NCBI GenBank assembly: GCA_030704615.1
Contig: CM060731.1
Coordinates: 18,106,001 to 18,170,000, forward strand
DNA length: 64,000 nt
Direction of reading: 5' to 3'
DNA from: Takakia lepidozioides
Taxonomy: Eukaryota > Streptophyta > Takakiopsida > Takakiales > Takakiaceae
Below are positions 24,340 to 35,690 of this stretch, piece by piece. The position numbers and the translations under genes are program-made. Within the stretch, counting starts at the first letter, position 1; each line of letters starts with the position of its first letter. The notes beneath the pieces are model-generated. The model did not search any database and was not told where the DNA came from. It saw only the letters and a list, made by a program, of their open reading frames with translations.

Positions 24340-26930
24340 GCCTCTCCACCATGACCTTGCTTAGCTAACCATGCCTTGTTGATGTTGTTGTCTTGCACTT
24401 GAGCTGTTTTTGGACACTGGCTGGAACATCCACAAGGCGGCTCTGCTCGAGAGAGAAATCAGCTTGAATGCAGGGGCAGATTTTGAGATCATAATCGCCA
24501 CTCAGAACGTTGTTCTTTGCACCGGCATGGCATGTCAGCATGCATATCAGCCCAAACTCATTACTCCGTGAGCCTTCCACTGCTGGAGTGTGCCCATTCA
24601 AGCCAGATCTTCAAAACGCAGGGATGGAACGGGGTTTTGAAACCAGCATTGCCTAATTGGATACCCAATTCAGCTCCGCATCTTGGTCCATTGATCTGCT
24701 GCACATTGTGAAGTTTTCTGCCCGTTCACCGCAAGTTGAAGAAGGAGTATTCTTAAAACACGGGTACTCATAATCTGAAAATGGCTCCAGCTTATGTTGC
24801 TTGAGTGCGGATATGAGTGTGGTTGGCTTGGCAGCTTTACATCTGGTCCATCCCACTCGATATGATGAGCAGGTTCAGCTTGACTTCTCTCACACAAAAG
24901 ACGCTGCCAAGATGGGGTTTGCTGCCCTAGATGACTTCTCGTCGTTGTTCTGGGCTGCAACATACAATTAATCTGGCCCATGGCGAGGGGCCTTGCCTTC
25001 CACCAATCATCTGTAAGTCCTGTGAAACTGTTTTTGTGGCAGTTTCTAAGCAGTGGGCAGCGATGGTGGGCTGTTGTAGGATTTGATGAACTCAATGCCG
25101 TGTACTGACAGCAACCCCTCATCTCTTATGCAAGCATTCAACAAGCCAAGTTGACTGCAGAGCATATTCAGCCCCCCACGTTTCTAGTTGCCTAATGTTC
25201 TTCATCTCCTGGGCAGAGCATTTTCCAGGGTCTCCATCTGTGATGACACACTATCTTCTCATGTGGTTCAGCGTTTGGTCTTGCTCTTGTTTGCACCACC
25301 CCCAATGAAGGGCAGTTCCCACCTGCTTGATTCTCTCTATATGGTTGTCTTGGGTCTTGGCAGGGTTTCCCACAACCGCCTTTCCTTTTCAGACTGCCAG
25401 TCATCAGCCTCGTTCTCCAATGCTTCACTTTCTTCCCAAGTGAAGTGCTCTCCTCTTTTATGCTTCAACGTCCCTGCATATGTCTTTTCCTTCATCTCCC
25501 GTGGTGCTTTCGAATGAATGAGCACTGATTTACATCTGTTGGCAACATTTACGGTGTCCCTTTCCTTGCATGCCACTGCAGGCTCGCATTGACTTTCTTG
25601 GCAGGGAAGTCTCCTCCTTCTCCCTCATTTTCTGGCTTTGTTGGTGCCCCCACTCACCATGCTATCAGGGCTGCACTTATTTTATGGTGTTGCGCCAGCC
25701 AAGGGCGATCTTTCACTGGTCCGATTGTTGGCAACAGCTGATTGGAGTCTTCTTGGTAGAGTCTCCCACGAGCTCCCATCAATTTCAGGCATCAGGTTTT
25801 CTACCCTGCCCTTCCACTTTTCATAAGCGAGGTGCCTGTCTTCCTCCCTTTCACTCTTCAGCCTCTCAGGCAGATTTTTCTTCATGCGATTGCTGCTCCC
25901 ATACTTCCAGTCCTTGTTTAATTTTCTCCAGCCATCACCCTCAGATTTGACAAGGTATTGCTGCCCTTCCTTGTGTCTTTCCTCACTCCCAGCTGCTGGT
26001 TTTATCCAGATTCACCTCTCATCCTTGCCTGGGGTTTTGCTTGCCAAACAGCCCTTGTGTGGGGAACTTCAACGAAAGGCAACATCTCATTCTCAGCTCC
26101 TGTCTTTGTACCTCTTTGCAGCAGTCCAGCCTCGGGTGCCTCACTTTCTGATTGCTGGGTTGCATTCTTCGCCGCCAACCTTTGACAAGAAAGTGTGCTC
26201 CATCTTCCTCATCTCCTACTGGTTCCCTTGATGCTTCACCTCGTATGTCTTCCTCCTCATGTTTTACCAGCAGCTCCCATGCTTGAATTGCTACTTTTCC
26301 TCGTAGTTGATCTTGTGCTTTCCTTTTTCTCCATAGCCTAATCAACAGTTTTGTCTTGGCAGCTCCCTTGCCATGAGTGCCTTGTCTCACTGCATTTCCC
26401 TTGGCTGCCCACCATCCGTGGAGTCTTTCTTGCACTATTCTGACCCTCGTTGGCATGCACTTTGCTGCGATGCCCCACATGTATTTGTTGCTCCCTTTAA
26501 TCATCAACATAGTGCTCCAGAGCCAGTTCCTCATTGTTGACCAGTTGACCTTCTCAGCCCTTGGACCCCATTTTCCCTTCTCCCATGTTGCCTCGTCTTT
26601 CTGCTTCATCATTTGCTTTACTTGCACGATGTTGCTTCTTCCCTACAGCTCATCATGTGTTGTGGCTCTTTCCCATGTTGCACTCACTCCCATCATACGT
26701 TGTGCAGTTGATAAGACTGAGATGAGTTGATAGGGGGAGGGCTTGCTGGTGTATGTTGTCCGATAGGCCCCATGCACAGAGTCAAAGCTGGAAGTCAGCC
26801 TTGCAAGGACCCAAGTGAGAGAAGTCTGGTGGGGGTAGCATCTTGGGGGATGGCAGTTAGGGCAATGTGTGTCTAGGGCAATATATGTCATAGCAGCGGG
26901 TGATGTGCTGCCAATTTTGAGGATAGAGAC
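24340..26930 (-). pseudogene. Unknown conserved coding-like block in CACTA-A
   Basis: The minus strand holds the best non-PPR open frame of the element, 26,627-26,019 (202 codons). It is Lys/Arg/Trp-rich (WSTMRNWLWSTMLMIKG, MPTRVRIVQERLHGWW). Further open stretches continue toward 24,670 in other frames (EGDGWR, PEIDGSSWETLPRR, RLMTGSLKRKGGCGKP). The whole block is repeated on the plus strand at 47,962-50,600, with the frame broken at another place. I do not recognise the family. It could be a captured host gene or a decayed second CACTA gene (TnpA-like). Confidence 0.4.
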
Positions 26931-26989
26931 AGCCTTTAAGCTGTAGATTTGTATAAGTGGTTTCTTCTTACACATATTGCTCCCAGTTT

Positions 26990-27150
26990 GCCACAACTAG
27001 TTGTTTGCGTTTGTAGTGCATGTGCGAGCCTGCTGGGGAAGGGCAAAGAGGTCCATGGTTGCATCGTCAAAGCTGGAATTGTGGCAGATGTCATTCTGAA
27101 CAATACCATTGTGGACAGGGAGTGTTCAACAATATGGCTGAGCGAAGGAT
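26990..27150 (+). pseudogene. PPR fragment inside CACTA-A
   Basis: Reads VCVCSACASLLGKGKEVHGC and IVKAGIVADVILNNTIVD, parts of two PPR repeats, then falls into a shortened FDNMAE-like end. The inverse copy lies at 39,445-39,600. Confidence 0.75.
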
Positions 27151-27169
27151 AGAGTGTAATGACTGCTAA

Positions 27170-28210
27170 TGAGGGCACCTTCTTCAATTTCACCTTGTTT
27201 TCCCCTCTTATCAGAATCGCCCCTAATTATTCATGTTTGAATTCTGCAAGTTAGCTGGTTTAGTGAAGCTTTGATAGTTTGGAGTGACTTTGACATGATT
27301 CTGCCAATGTGACAACAGGAAAGTATCAGAAACAGGTAACACAGAGATGAGAAGTTGTGGAATGAATATTTTTCTGACCCCAGTCAATGGTGGGACAATC
27401 GAGGCAAGAAGGTGAATGTTTGTTGGATTATAGAGAGTAGCAGATGCAATTGAGCGTAGGAACTAGTGTGATAAGTTGAGTTGGGTGCTTCCTAGAACAA
27501 GTCTAGGCTGTCATCGTCAACTGCTAGCAACAAGGCAAGGTTGTATGCATGATTCGTGCGAGGCATGGATAGTTCAAGGAGCAAGGATAGAGTGTGGGTG
27601 CAGATTCACCCAAGAGGTCCAGATTAACTGTGAAGCTACAAGAAACCTGCATGGGTAGATGGTCAACTGGCAGCAACGGCACAATTGATAAAATCAGACA
27701 TTGTTAATGAAGGCATCTTCTTCAGCACATTTCACCCTGTTTTTCCCTCTTATTAGAATCGGTCCAAAATTTCCATGTTGAATTATGCAAGTTAACTGGT
27801 TGAGTGAATCTAGTTTGGAGTGACTTTGACATGATACTGCTATGTGACAACAGGAAAGTATCAAAAAACAAGTAACAGACATGAGGAGAAGCTGTGGAAT
27901 GAATACTTTTCTGCCCCCAGTCAATGATGGGACAACCGAGGCAAAAAGATGAATGCCTGCTACATTTCAGAGAGTAGCAGACGCAATTGAGCATAGGAAC
28001 TAGTGTGATAAGCTGAGTTGGGTGTTTCCTAGAACAAATGTAGGTTGTCATTGTCAACTACTAGCAGCAAGGCAAGGATGAATGCATGATTTGTGCAGGG
28101 GCATGGATAGCTGAAGGAGCAGGGATAGAGTGTGGTCCAGATTCATCCTAGAGGGCCAAATTTCAAGCAAAAGATTTACCTATGATTCCCTGTGGATCAA
28201 TAACTACAAG
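27170..28210 (+). repeat. Two tandem copies of a PPR-associated spacer
   Basis: Units of about 0.5 kb at roughly 27,170-27,690 and 27,700-28,210 share landmarks such as caccttgttttcccctctta, ggagtgactttgacatgat, agtcaatggtgggacaa and aacctgcatgggtagatggt. Related copies lie at 35,690-36,540, in part at 10,020-10,130 (minus), and inverted at 38,370-39,420. Because it precedes the PPR N-terminal exon at 36.5 kb, it is probably 5' UTR or intron of the source PPR gene. Confidence 0.65.
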
Positions 28211-29086
28211 AAACCTCCATGGGTAGATGGTCTATTCCGTGGAACTCACTGAAGTCTTGCATTATGAGGATCAGAACTGCTTGACTTGCACGAGGCCTTG
28301 ACCCTTAGGCAATCCCCAGAGCACAGTAGCTTTTGGGCTGCTTTTTTACTTTGTGTTTTTCATTTTGTCCCATAAGCTCTTTGAGCTTTCCGCAGATGTA
28401 ATAAAGTACCATTTTGTTTCATTTCATTCATTTTCATTTCATTTGTTTCATGGCATGTCTTTCATCGTTTGTGCATTTCTAATGCATGATTAGTTCTCTT
28501 GTATGGCATTACTAGTCGACTCACTACAAACACCAAAACTCCAAAGCATGAATCACTATGAATGATTGTTCAAGTACTTTCGAGCACTTCATGTAAAGTA
28601 GTAAAGCAGTGGTTGCGCCAACTTCCGCAGTCGCAATTGCCACTGGGCATGTAGCACTGCAAGTTATGTGGTCTACTACCACGTGGCGCCTCGGGCCCGT
28701 GGCCACGTGGCAGCAGTGGTGCTCGTCGTGGCACCGCCACGTCGGCATCCACATCGTCGTCCACGTCCGCGTCCATGTGTCACCGCGCTTCAGTGAGTCG
28801 GTCCACTCATCCGGAGGGAAAAGTCAAAGTCAGCCCAAAAGGTCAGACACACGGGCAGCCCGCCTGGTTACGCCACGTGGTTCTTCAACATTAATCGCAT
28901 TAATTGCTGAGCAGTTGTTCGCGCGTCTGCGTCCTTTACCACTCCAATCATTGGATGTCCAACCCAACTACCACGTCTGTTGTAACTAGTCTGTTGTAAC
29001 TTCCAGTTGATCCCAGTTTTTTGACTTTTACGACTCAAAATGAGTCGTTACCCCAGTGGTAAATGACACGAATGCTTCTAGTGAGC

Positions 29087-29800
29087 TGGATGGCCTTGCC
29101 AATGACACTCTCCTGCAGGTCATGGGAATGGCTTGCATGATGCAAGGTCGCATTTGTTTTGGGAGATGTTACGAGTGTTGCGTGACTTGCAGGGGAGACA
29201 AGTGCAACCTCCACCTTACATCCTGGAGAATGTTCCTCTCATGGGGGATTCTCGAGCCAGGGTTATGGCTAGTGTGCATCAGGTGCGGTCTTGGATTGGA
29301 CCAGCTGTATTATTGGATGCAGCTGCAGTGGTTTCACGGGCACATAGGCCTAGGTTGTGGTGGACCAATCTTGCACCACCAGAGTTGCTCAAAAGAGCCT
29401 ATGATTCCATTCAACGGCCACCCAACCTCACGGTTGAGGGCATTTTGTACTAATGGAGGCAACCACAGAGAGTGCGACATGGTGACTGTCCACCTTTAGC
29501 GGTGGTCAATCGAGTAGGGCAACCACGTGCGGCCTTGCCTACACTCATTCATAGTTTTTCCTTGTCTCATGCTTTTTGAGACAATGGTCCAAGGTTGATT
29601 TGGGACAATGTGCTACAGCAATTGGTGGAGCCTAATGCGGATGAGCGAGAGCGGGCAATGGGGTTTGCCACGGGCACTACAGCTGTGCTAGCTAAGTTAG
29701 AGGCATCACGACGCCAGGTGTTGGGTCAGGCAATGGATCTCAATTGCTTGACATGGGTCATTGGCTTGTGCATGGCTGAGCAACAAAGATTACATTGGTG
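29087..29800 (+). pseudogene. DNMT3-like cytosine methyltransferase, C-terminal half
   Basis: It begins with GWPCQ (motif IV, catalytic Cys) and a TGA at 29,103, then LHDARSHLFWEMLRVLRDLQ, PPPYILENVPLMGDSRARV (motif VI, ENV) and LLDAAAVVSRAHRPRLWWTN (motif VIII, R-x-R-x-W). After a TAA and a TGA come RERAMGFATGTT (motif IX) and RRQVLGQAMDLNCLTWVIGL (motif X). The motif order is collinear, unlike the permuted plant DRM enzymes, and AHRxRxxWxNL with ENVxxMGxxxR is DNMT3-like. With the N-terminal half this makes an essentially full catalytic domain of about 340 residues. No PWWP or ADD domain is present. Confidence 0.88.
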
Positions 29801-30725
29801 GCTACTTCTGCACTTCCATTGGATATTGCACCCTCTCTGCCAACCGGGACGGTGGAGGCAGTGAGTGGGGGCGAGCACAGGATCATGGAGTGCAAACATC
29901 CATGGCAAATGTGGGATGAGATGCGGAAAGAGAGAGACATTGGATCTCTCAAGGAGCAATATGAGGAGTGGGGAGAGCCATACACAGAGGATCAGTTAGA
30001 GGCCAAGGTGGCCAAGGCTCTTGAAGAGGTTGAGGATGTTTCTTTTGCGGAGGATGTTCTCAAGGTGGCTATGGCGGAGCAAGTGGAGGCTACGCCACAG
30101 TCAGGGTGGGCGGACAAGGCCCAAGAGGTTGCTATCTAGCAATCAAAGGATGCGTCTCCTACCTCCAAGCCTGGTGTACCCAAGGTTGTAGTCACTGAGG
30201 ACAATTGGGAACCAGATGTTGGACCTATAGTCACCGGAGGAGAGAGACGGAGGATCCGGCGATTTCTAAGGGCTTATAGAAATTGCTTTACCTTCAGTTT
30301 GAAGGATTTATGGAGTTTGAAGGGTCAAGAGATTCGTATTGATTTGACAAATGACACGCCAATTTTTCGAAGGCCCTACAAGTATGGTGACATGGAGAGG
30401 ACATTGATCCAGTCACGGACTATGGAGTTGTTCGAAGCTGGATTGGTGGAGTTGTCAGGTGGGGAGTATGCCTCGGCAACGGTGATGCCAGCTAAGAATG
30501 ATATCTATATGGCAATTGGACAGAAAGAAGGATGTGTGGGGACTATCATCCTGTGAACCGTCAGACTAAGTCTGATAGATATGCCATGTCAACTCCAGAA
30601 GAAATCTTTGATGCCATTGGGCATGCGAAGGTGTTTAGCACATTGGACTTATGATCGGGTTATCACCAGCTTCAAGAGTACGATTTTCAAGTGGTGCATC
30701 GAGCCGATATAGTCAACCAGGATGC
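29801..30725 (+). pseudogene. Linker and reverse transcriptase start, RT palm deleted
   Basis: An acidic linker (WDEMRKERDIGSLKEQYEEW) leads to the RT fingers: SLKDLWSLKGQEIRIDLTND, RTMELFEAGLVELSGGEYAS, then in another frame CGDYHPVNRQTKSDRYAM, PEEIFDAIGHAKVFSTLDL and SGYHQLQ. At about 30,675 the sequence jumps to YDFQVVHRADIVNQDANGLS, which normally ends the RNase H region. The active-site palm (YxDD) and almost all of RNase H are therefore gone through an internal deletion. The element cannot copy itself. Confidence 0.85.
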
Positions 30726-30958
30726 GAATGGATTGAGTCGTAATTCATGCATAAGTAAGCTTGATGATACATGAGCTCATTGGCATGGTGAGACGGACGA
30801 GGAGATGGTGCCAGGATGGCACGCATCTGCCTTTTTGTGCATTCTAGGAATGGGAGCTCAAGCTGGTCAACCCCATGGGATTGGTCATGGAGATAGTGTG
30901 CATGACGATCCATAGATCAATGAGGAGCTTGGTGGTGCTAAGGATGTCACGAAGATGC

Positions 30959-31991
30959 AGCAGTGTTGGCCTATCTTCGTGCCGGAGAGACAGCAGCTAG
31001 TGTGACTGCAAAAGGGAGAGATCGGATCCTACAACGTGCCAAGAGGTTCAAATGGGAGGGGACTCACCTACTCCGTATATGGGAGGATGGACGAGTGAGG
31101 ATTGTGCCTCATCCAACACAACAAGCGCGATTGGTACGCCATGCCCATGAGGAGTTGGGACATTTTAGGGGTGCGGCTCACTCATAGTTTGCTGCAAGGG
31201 CAGTACTGGTGGCGGGGCATGCACATGGATGTGCAGCAGTTAGTGGCAAGATGCATGGTGTGTGATAGAGTGCGGGCTTCTTTCAACGCCCCTACTCCAC
31301 AATTGCATCCTTTACCCATTATGGTTTGGGCTATCGTTGGAGCCTTGACTTTGCAGGCCCATTACCACTAACGATTCGCCATAACAAGTATGTGCTAGTG
31401 ATGGTGGAACATTTCTCCAAATGGATTGAACTGGTGGGATTGCCTGACAAGGCAAGTGATGGGGCTGCGTATGCATTCTTAGATCGAGTGCTTAGCCAAT
31501 TTGGTGCTCCAGCCGAGGTACTCACGGACCAAGGGAGAGAGTTCTTGGGGGGAGTTTCAGGCTTTGTGTGAGCAAGCCTTGATAGACCACCGCACTACTT
31601 TTCAGGATCATCCCGAGGCTGATGGCTTGGCGAAGAGAGTTGTTCAGACAGTCAAGAGGGGTTTGCGCAAGTACGGTTGGCAAAAGGGACATCTGGGAGA
31701 TTGGGACCTTTAGCTGCTTTGGTTGGCTATGGGCTATAGGTTCAGCAAACAAGCGTCACTTACCTCTTTCTCACCTTATTTTCTTATCTTCGGCCGAGAG
31801 CCCGATTTGCCTGCATGTATTCGCAGGGAGGCTGCAGTAGTCCTTGACCTTGATGATCCGGATGTGTGGACACAAGCGTGTGACCAGCGGGCAGAGTTAT
31901 TCAAGAGAGTCATGTCTATGGCTTTTGAGAACCTTGCTATTGCCCAACACCGAGACACATTGATGTATGTCACCATACGTGGAGGCGGATA
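30959..31991 (+). pseudogene. Gypsy integrase, broken by CACTA-B
   Basis: The integrase inserts the cDNA copy. The HHCC zinc domain is visible (HAHEELGH, then CMVC near 31,255). The DDE core is present as WSLDFAGPLP (first Asp), EVLTDQGREF (second Asp) and ADGLAKRVVQTV. In the last motif the catalytic Glu is replaced by Lys (AAG at 31,633-31,635, expected GAG). Frameshifts occur near 31,190, 31,330 and 31,550, and one TAG near 31,712. The frame reaches AQHRDTLMYVTIRGGG and is cut by CACTA-B. The C-terminal part resumes at 51,838. Confidence 0.87.
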
Positions 31992-32039
31992 CACTACTAC
32001 AGATTAACGTTTTTATGACAACAGGTGATATAAACCTTG

Positions 32040-32345
32040 GTAACCATGACTATATATGTGACTACGAAGTGATGAAACCCGCATTTTAATATATTTTAAT
32101 CTAATGCAGTCATACGTTTTACTACATGACTAGGAGCCGCGGTCAACCATTGTTGACCAAGAACATAGGCTTGGTTTATATAACTAGTAGTCATACGCAA
32201 TACTACACGTCAGACACGTGCCATATAAGCTTATGACTAAATGACTACACCACTACTACACATTGATGACATGCCATAGAAGCTTATGACTACATGACTA
32301 CAGGAGGTTTCACAGCTCTGTTTATATGACTACATCACTACACGT
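32040..32345. repeat. Left subterminal repeats of CACTA-B
   Basis: More than ten copies of tgactac/gtagtca or close variants in both orientations (tatgtgactacg, tactacatgactagg, atgactacaccactactaca). The right end has fewer (gatgtagtcataatcgcac, tttgtagtcataaa at 51,765-51,815). In CACTA elements such arrays bind the element-encoded DNA-binding protein; that role is known for En/Spm TnpA and inferred here. Confidence 0.7.
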
Positions 32346-32574
32346 GGCATCTTAAGATATATACATGAATGGGTTCATCCATTGGATGACCTCATCCATC
32401 TATCTTCGAAGCACTTGTGTCAATAGAATGACACAAAGTGCAAAAAGTTAAAAAATTCAAAAAGTTGCTTTAGGGTTGCCCACGTTCAGCCGCGAACAGA
32501 GAGGGCTGGGACTTAGCCTCCTTTTGCCCGACTTTTGCCTCCCTCGCTACCATATGTTTTCTTAGTATCGAGCC

Positions 32575-33685
32575 GTGAGAACTTGGAACAAGATGATCGC
32601 AGGATATGCAATGGAGGGGCGTGGGATTGAGGCTTTGCAACCTATTCTTGAGCAACTTATGCACCTTTCTTGAGTTTATTCTTGAAAATGATGCAGGAAA
32701 GGCGAGGATATGCACAGCGGGGGTGTGGTATAGAGGCTTCGGAGACGTATGAGCAAATAATGCGGGAAGGGGTGAAGCCGGACCGGGTCACGTTCGTTTG
32801 TGTTTGCAATGCGTATGCAAGCCTGACAACCCTGGAGAAGGGTAAAAGGTCCATGGTGCCATTGTCAAATTTGGAATTGTACCCGATGTCATTCTAAACA
32901 ATACCCTCGTATGCCAAATGTGGCAGTATTGAGGATACAAAGGGAGTGTTTGAGAATATGGCTGAACGAACTATCGTGTCCTGGAGTGTGATGATCGCGG
33001 GATATTCCCCAGCATGGATATGGGATGGAGGCATTGGAGACCTATGAGCAAATGATGCGGGAAGGGGTAAAGCCAGACCTGGTCACATTCCTTTGTATAT
33101 GCAATGCGTGTGCGAGCCTGGCAGCCCTAGAAAAGGGCAAAGAGGTTCATGGTGACATCATCAGAGCTGGAATTGTACTCGGCATCATGCTGAACAATAC
33201 CCTCGTGGACATGTATGCGAAATGTGGGTGCATCGAGGATGCGAAGGGAGTTTGCAACAATGGCTGAACGATGCTTGCGGGTATGCACAGCAAGGCCGCG
33301 GGAAGGAGGCTTTGGAGACCTACGATCAAATGATGGCGGAAGGGGTGAAGCCCGACCATATCACGTTTGCATTTGCAATGCATGTGCAAGCCTGATAGCC
33401 CTGGAAAAGGGCAAAGAGGTCCATGGTGACATTGTCAGAGCTGGAACTGACTCTGGAGACCTATGGACAAATGATGTGGGAAGGGGTGCAGCCTGACCAG
33501 GTAACGTTTGTTTGCATTTGCAGTGCGTGTGCGAGCTTGGCTGCCCTGGAAAAGGGCAAAAAGGTCCATGTTGACATCATGAAAGCTGACATCGTCCTAG
33601 GTTTCATTCTGAGCAACACTCTCTTGGACATGTATGCCAAATGGAGGATGCAAGGGAGCCCCGAGGTCCATCATCTGGAGTAGTC
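32575..33685 (+). pseudogene. Degenerate PPR repeats inside CACTA-B
   Basis: Runs of PLS-class repeats with near-identical modules: [34 protein letters not shown] and LVDMYAKCG. Frames shift repeatedly and repeats are joined at odd points, for example an ACASL module running straight into another METYGQMMWEG. At least five ALEKGKEVHG modules occur within 1.1 kb, suggesting local duplication after capture. Confidence 0.8.
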
Positions 33686-33889
33686 TCTCCACTGGTGATC
33701 CGAAAATGTATACCTTTGTTCTGTTGCGTCTTAAGAGAACACGGTGGATTCAATGCTGTAGTAACTGCTATCCCATATCATCACCTGGTTCTCTTTCTAC
33801 TAAATCCTTTCAGCTTTCTTCGCCGTCTTCTTCTTCTGCTCCCGCTTTTGCCTTGCACTTACCACTTCACTCTTTTCCTTATTTGATAA

Positions 33890-34856
33890 TATGGCTGAAT
33901 GAAATGTGGTGTCATGGAGTGCGATGATTGCAGGATATGCCCAACATGGTTGTAGTAGGGAGGCCCTGCAATTACTTGAAGGAATGAAAAAGGAAGGCTT
34001 GAAGCCAAACAATATCACCTTTATGTGTGTTCTCCAAGCATGTAGCCATGGGGGCCTAGTGGATGAAGGAAGACACTATTTTGAATCCTTATATCGAGAT
34101 TATGGCCTCATTCCTACAGTGGAGCACATTAGCTGCATGGTGGACCTTATTGGCCGTGCTGGGTGGTTGGACGAGGCTGAGGACTTCATTAACAAAATGC
34201 CAGTCCAACCAGATGCTGTAGTGTGGAAAGCCTTGCTTGGTGCCTGCAGAATTCATGGCAATGTGGAGGTGGCAGAACGCGCGACAAAATCTATTCTCAA
34301 GTGGGATCAACAAGATGCTCCATCTTAATATGTGTTGTTATCAAATATTTATGCCGCAGCTGGCAGGTGGGATGATACTGCAAAGGTGAGGAAAATGATG
34401 GAAGTCAGAGGTGTCAGAAAGCAGCCAGGTCACTGCTCCATTGAGATTGGCAATGGGGTGCACACTTTTGTAGTAGATGACAACTTGCATCCACAAATTG
34501 AGGAAATCCAAGCTGAGTTGAGAAGATTGTCTTGGCAGATGAAGGAGGAGGGATATGTGTCTGACACGCGCTTCGTGTTGCATGATGTGGAGGAGGAGGC
34601 AAAGGAATTTTCTCTTTGCCACCACAGTGAGAAGCTGGCCATTGCTTTTGGGCTGATCAGCACAGCCCCAGGGACGCCTCTTCGAATCATCAAGAACCTT
34701 CGGGTATGTGGTGACTCCACACGGCCACTAAGTTCATCTCAAAGATTGTTGGACGAGCAATTATTGTACGGGATGCCAACCCCTTTCACCACTTTGAAGA
34801 TGGGGTTTATTCTTGTGGGGAGTACTGGTGAAATGATGTTTCTTTTTGAAAGGTGA
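33890..34856 (+). pseudogene. PPR C-terminal part with E/E+ and partial DYW
   Basis: The longest clean PPR stretch: VVSWSAMIAGYAQHGCSREA, VLQACSHGGLVDEGRHYFES, ISCMVDLIGRAGWLDEAEDF and VWKALLGACRIHGNVEVAER, ending at TAA 34,326. After a one-codon break it goes on as VLLSNIYAAAGRW, RGVRKQPGHCSIEIGNGVHT, RRLSWQMKEEGYVSDTRFVL and [14 protein letters not shown], the E, E+ and DYW start. The deaminase keeps the HSEKLA glutamate motif. After [10 protein letters not shown] it frameshifts, so the second zinc site and the DYW tail are lost. It sits before, not after, the N-terminal PPR piece at 36.5 kb. Confidence 0.87.
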
Positions 34857-35490
34857 GAGTGTCTTGCTTCATTGATTACTCTCCTTGGTTCATTAACCTC
34901 TCCCTGCAAATGGTGTCTGTGATGTATTGTTGAGGATATTTCCTCTGTGGCATACCAATCCTCAAGAGAGCGAATTGTGGGGTCTACCCACCAGGAGGAT
35001 GAAACTGAGATTGAAATTGCATGTATGCCTGCACTGCTGCTTTAACTCCTGATTTGGTGGCGGATGTGACACATGGCTGTCGTTGGACTAACACATTTGT
35101 GGTTCAAAGAAAAAATTGGGTGCGAGTGAGAAATAAATCTTAAATTTCCGATAGTGACAGGTGCTAGGTGTAAAGGGGGTGATCTTCACATGTTCTCAAC
35201 CTGTGAACAAAAATGTATGTATGATTTGTTGGCTATCCTCTGATTTCTCTAGCCATATTCTCTACATTCCAATATGGTGTGACCATACGATGTCTGCTAC
35301 TCGGGTTTGAATCGGGCTCGCTTTCTGTTTGTCATACACCCCATTCCACATGCTGCCATGTGTTGCTTCTATCCTAATTTCTCATCTATTCACTTCTGAT
35401 GGAACAAGAAAGAAGGCACAAGAAAAATGCACATGCCACTTGAAGGTGGAGTTTAGGTTCGAGTTTATACAAACCTGTTGCTATGTTGTA
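34857..35490. other. 3' flank of captured PPR sequence, no gene seen
   Basis: No coding similarity is visible. It probably represents genomic flank carried along with the PPR piece. Confidence 0.35.
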
Positions 35491-35499
35491 GCTAAATTG

Positions 35500-35690
35500 T
35501 TTCTGAACAGTACTCTCGTGGACATGTATGCAAAATGTGGGTGCATCGAGGATGCAAAGGGAGTGTTCAACAGTATGGCTGAACGAGATGTGTTGTCGTG
35601 GAGTGCAATGATTGTAGGATATGCATAGCAAGGGCGCGGGATGGAGGCTTTGGAGACCTATGAGCACCTTCTTCAATACATTTCAGCCTG
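35500..35690 (+). pseudogene. Short PPR fragment
   Basis: Reads LNSTLVDMYAKCGCIEDAKG, then VFNSMAERDVLSWSAMIVGY and a TAG, continuing in frame as [11 protein letters not shown]. It is directly followed by the PPR-associated spacer. Confidence 0.75.

Larger units (their letters stand above)
22669..29083. mobile_element. CACTA-A: 6.4-kb non-autonomous CACTA element carrying PPR pieces
   Basis: The ends are perfect 19-bp inverted repeats, CACTAGAAGCATTCGTGTC, flanked on both sides by AGC (22,666-22,668 and 29,084-29,086), the 3-bp duplication typical of CACTA elements. No transposase is present inside. The contents are PPR scraps (23,530-24,330 and 26,990-27,150), an unknown conserved block (24,340-26,930, minus-strand frames), two tandem copies of a PPR-associated spacer, and a right subterminal region. 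The left end resembles the reverse complement of 47,650-47,961, so it shares a family with the rearranged element at 37,534-47,961, whose transposase could once have moved it. Confidence 0.93.

Noticed and set aside
22397-29800. Host methyltransferase gene (DRM or CMT) disrupted by a transposon
   Set aside because: Motifs are collinear rather than permuted as in DRM, no BAH/chromo insert as in CMT is seen, and the frame is continuous with gypsy protease-side sequence and followed by RT and integrase.
32989-34330. Intact PPR gene inside CACTA-B
   Set aside because: Individual frames look clean, but repeats are joined out of phase, a stop occurs at 34,326 and the DYW tail is frameshifted.
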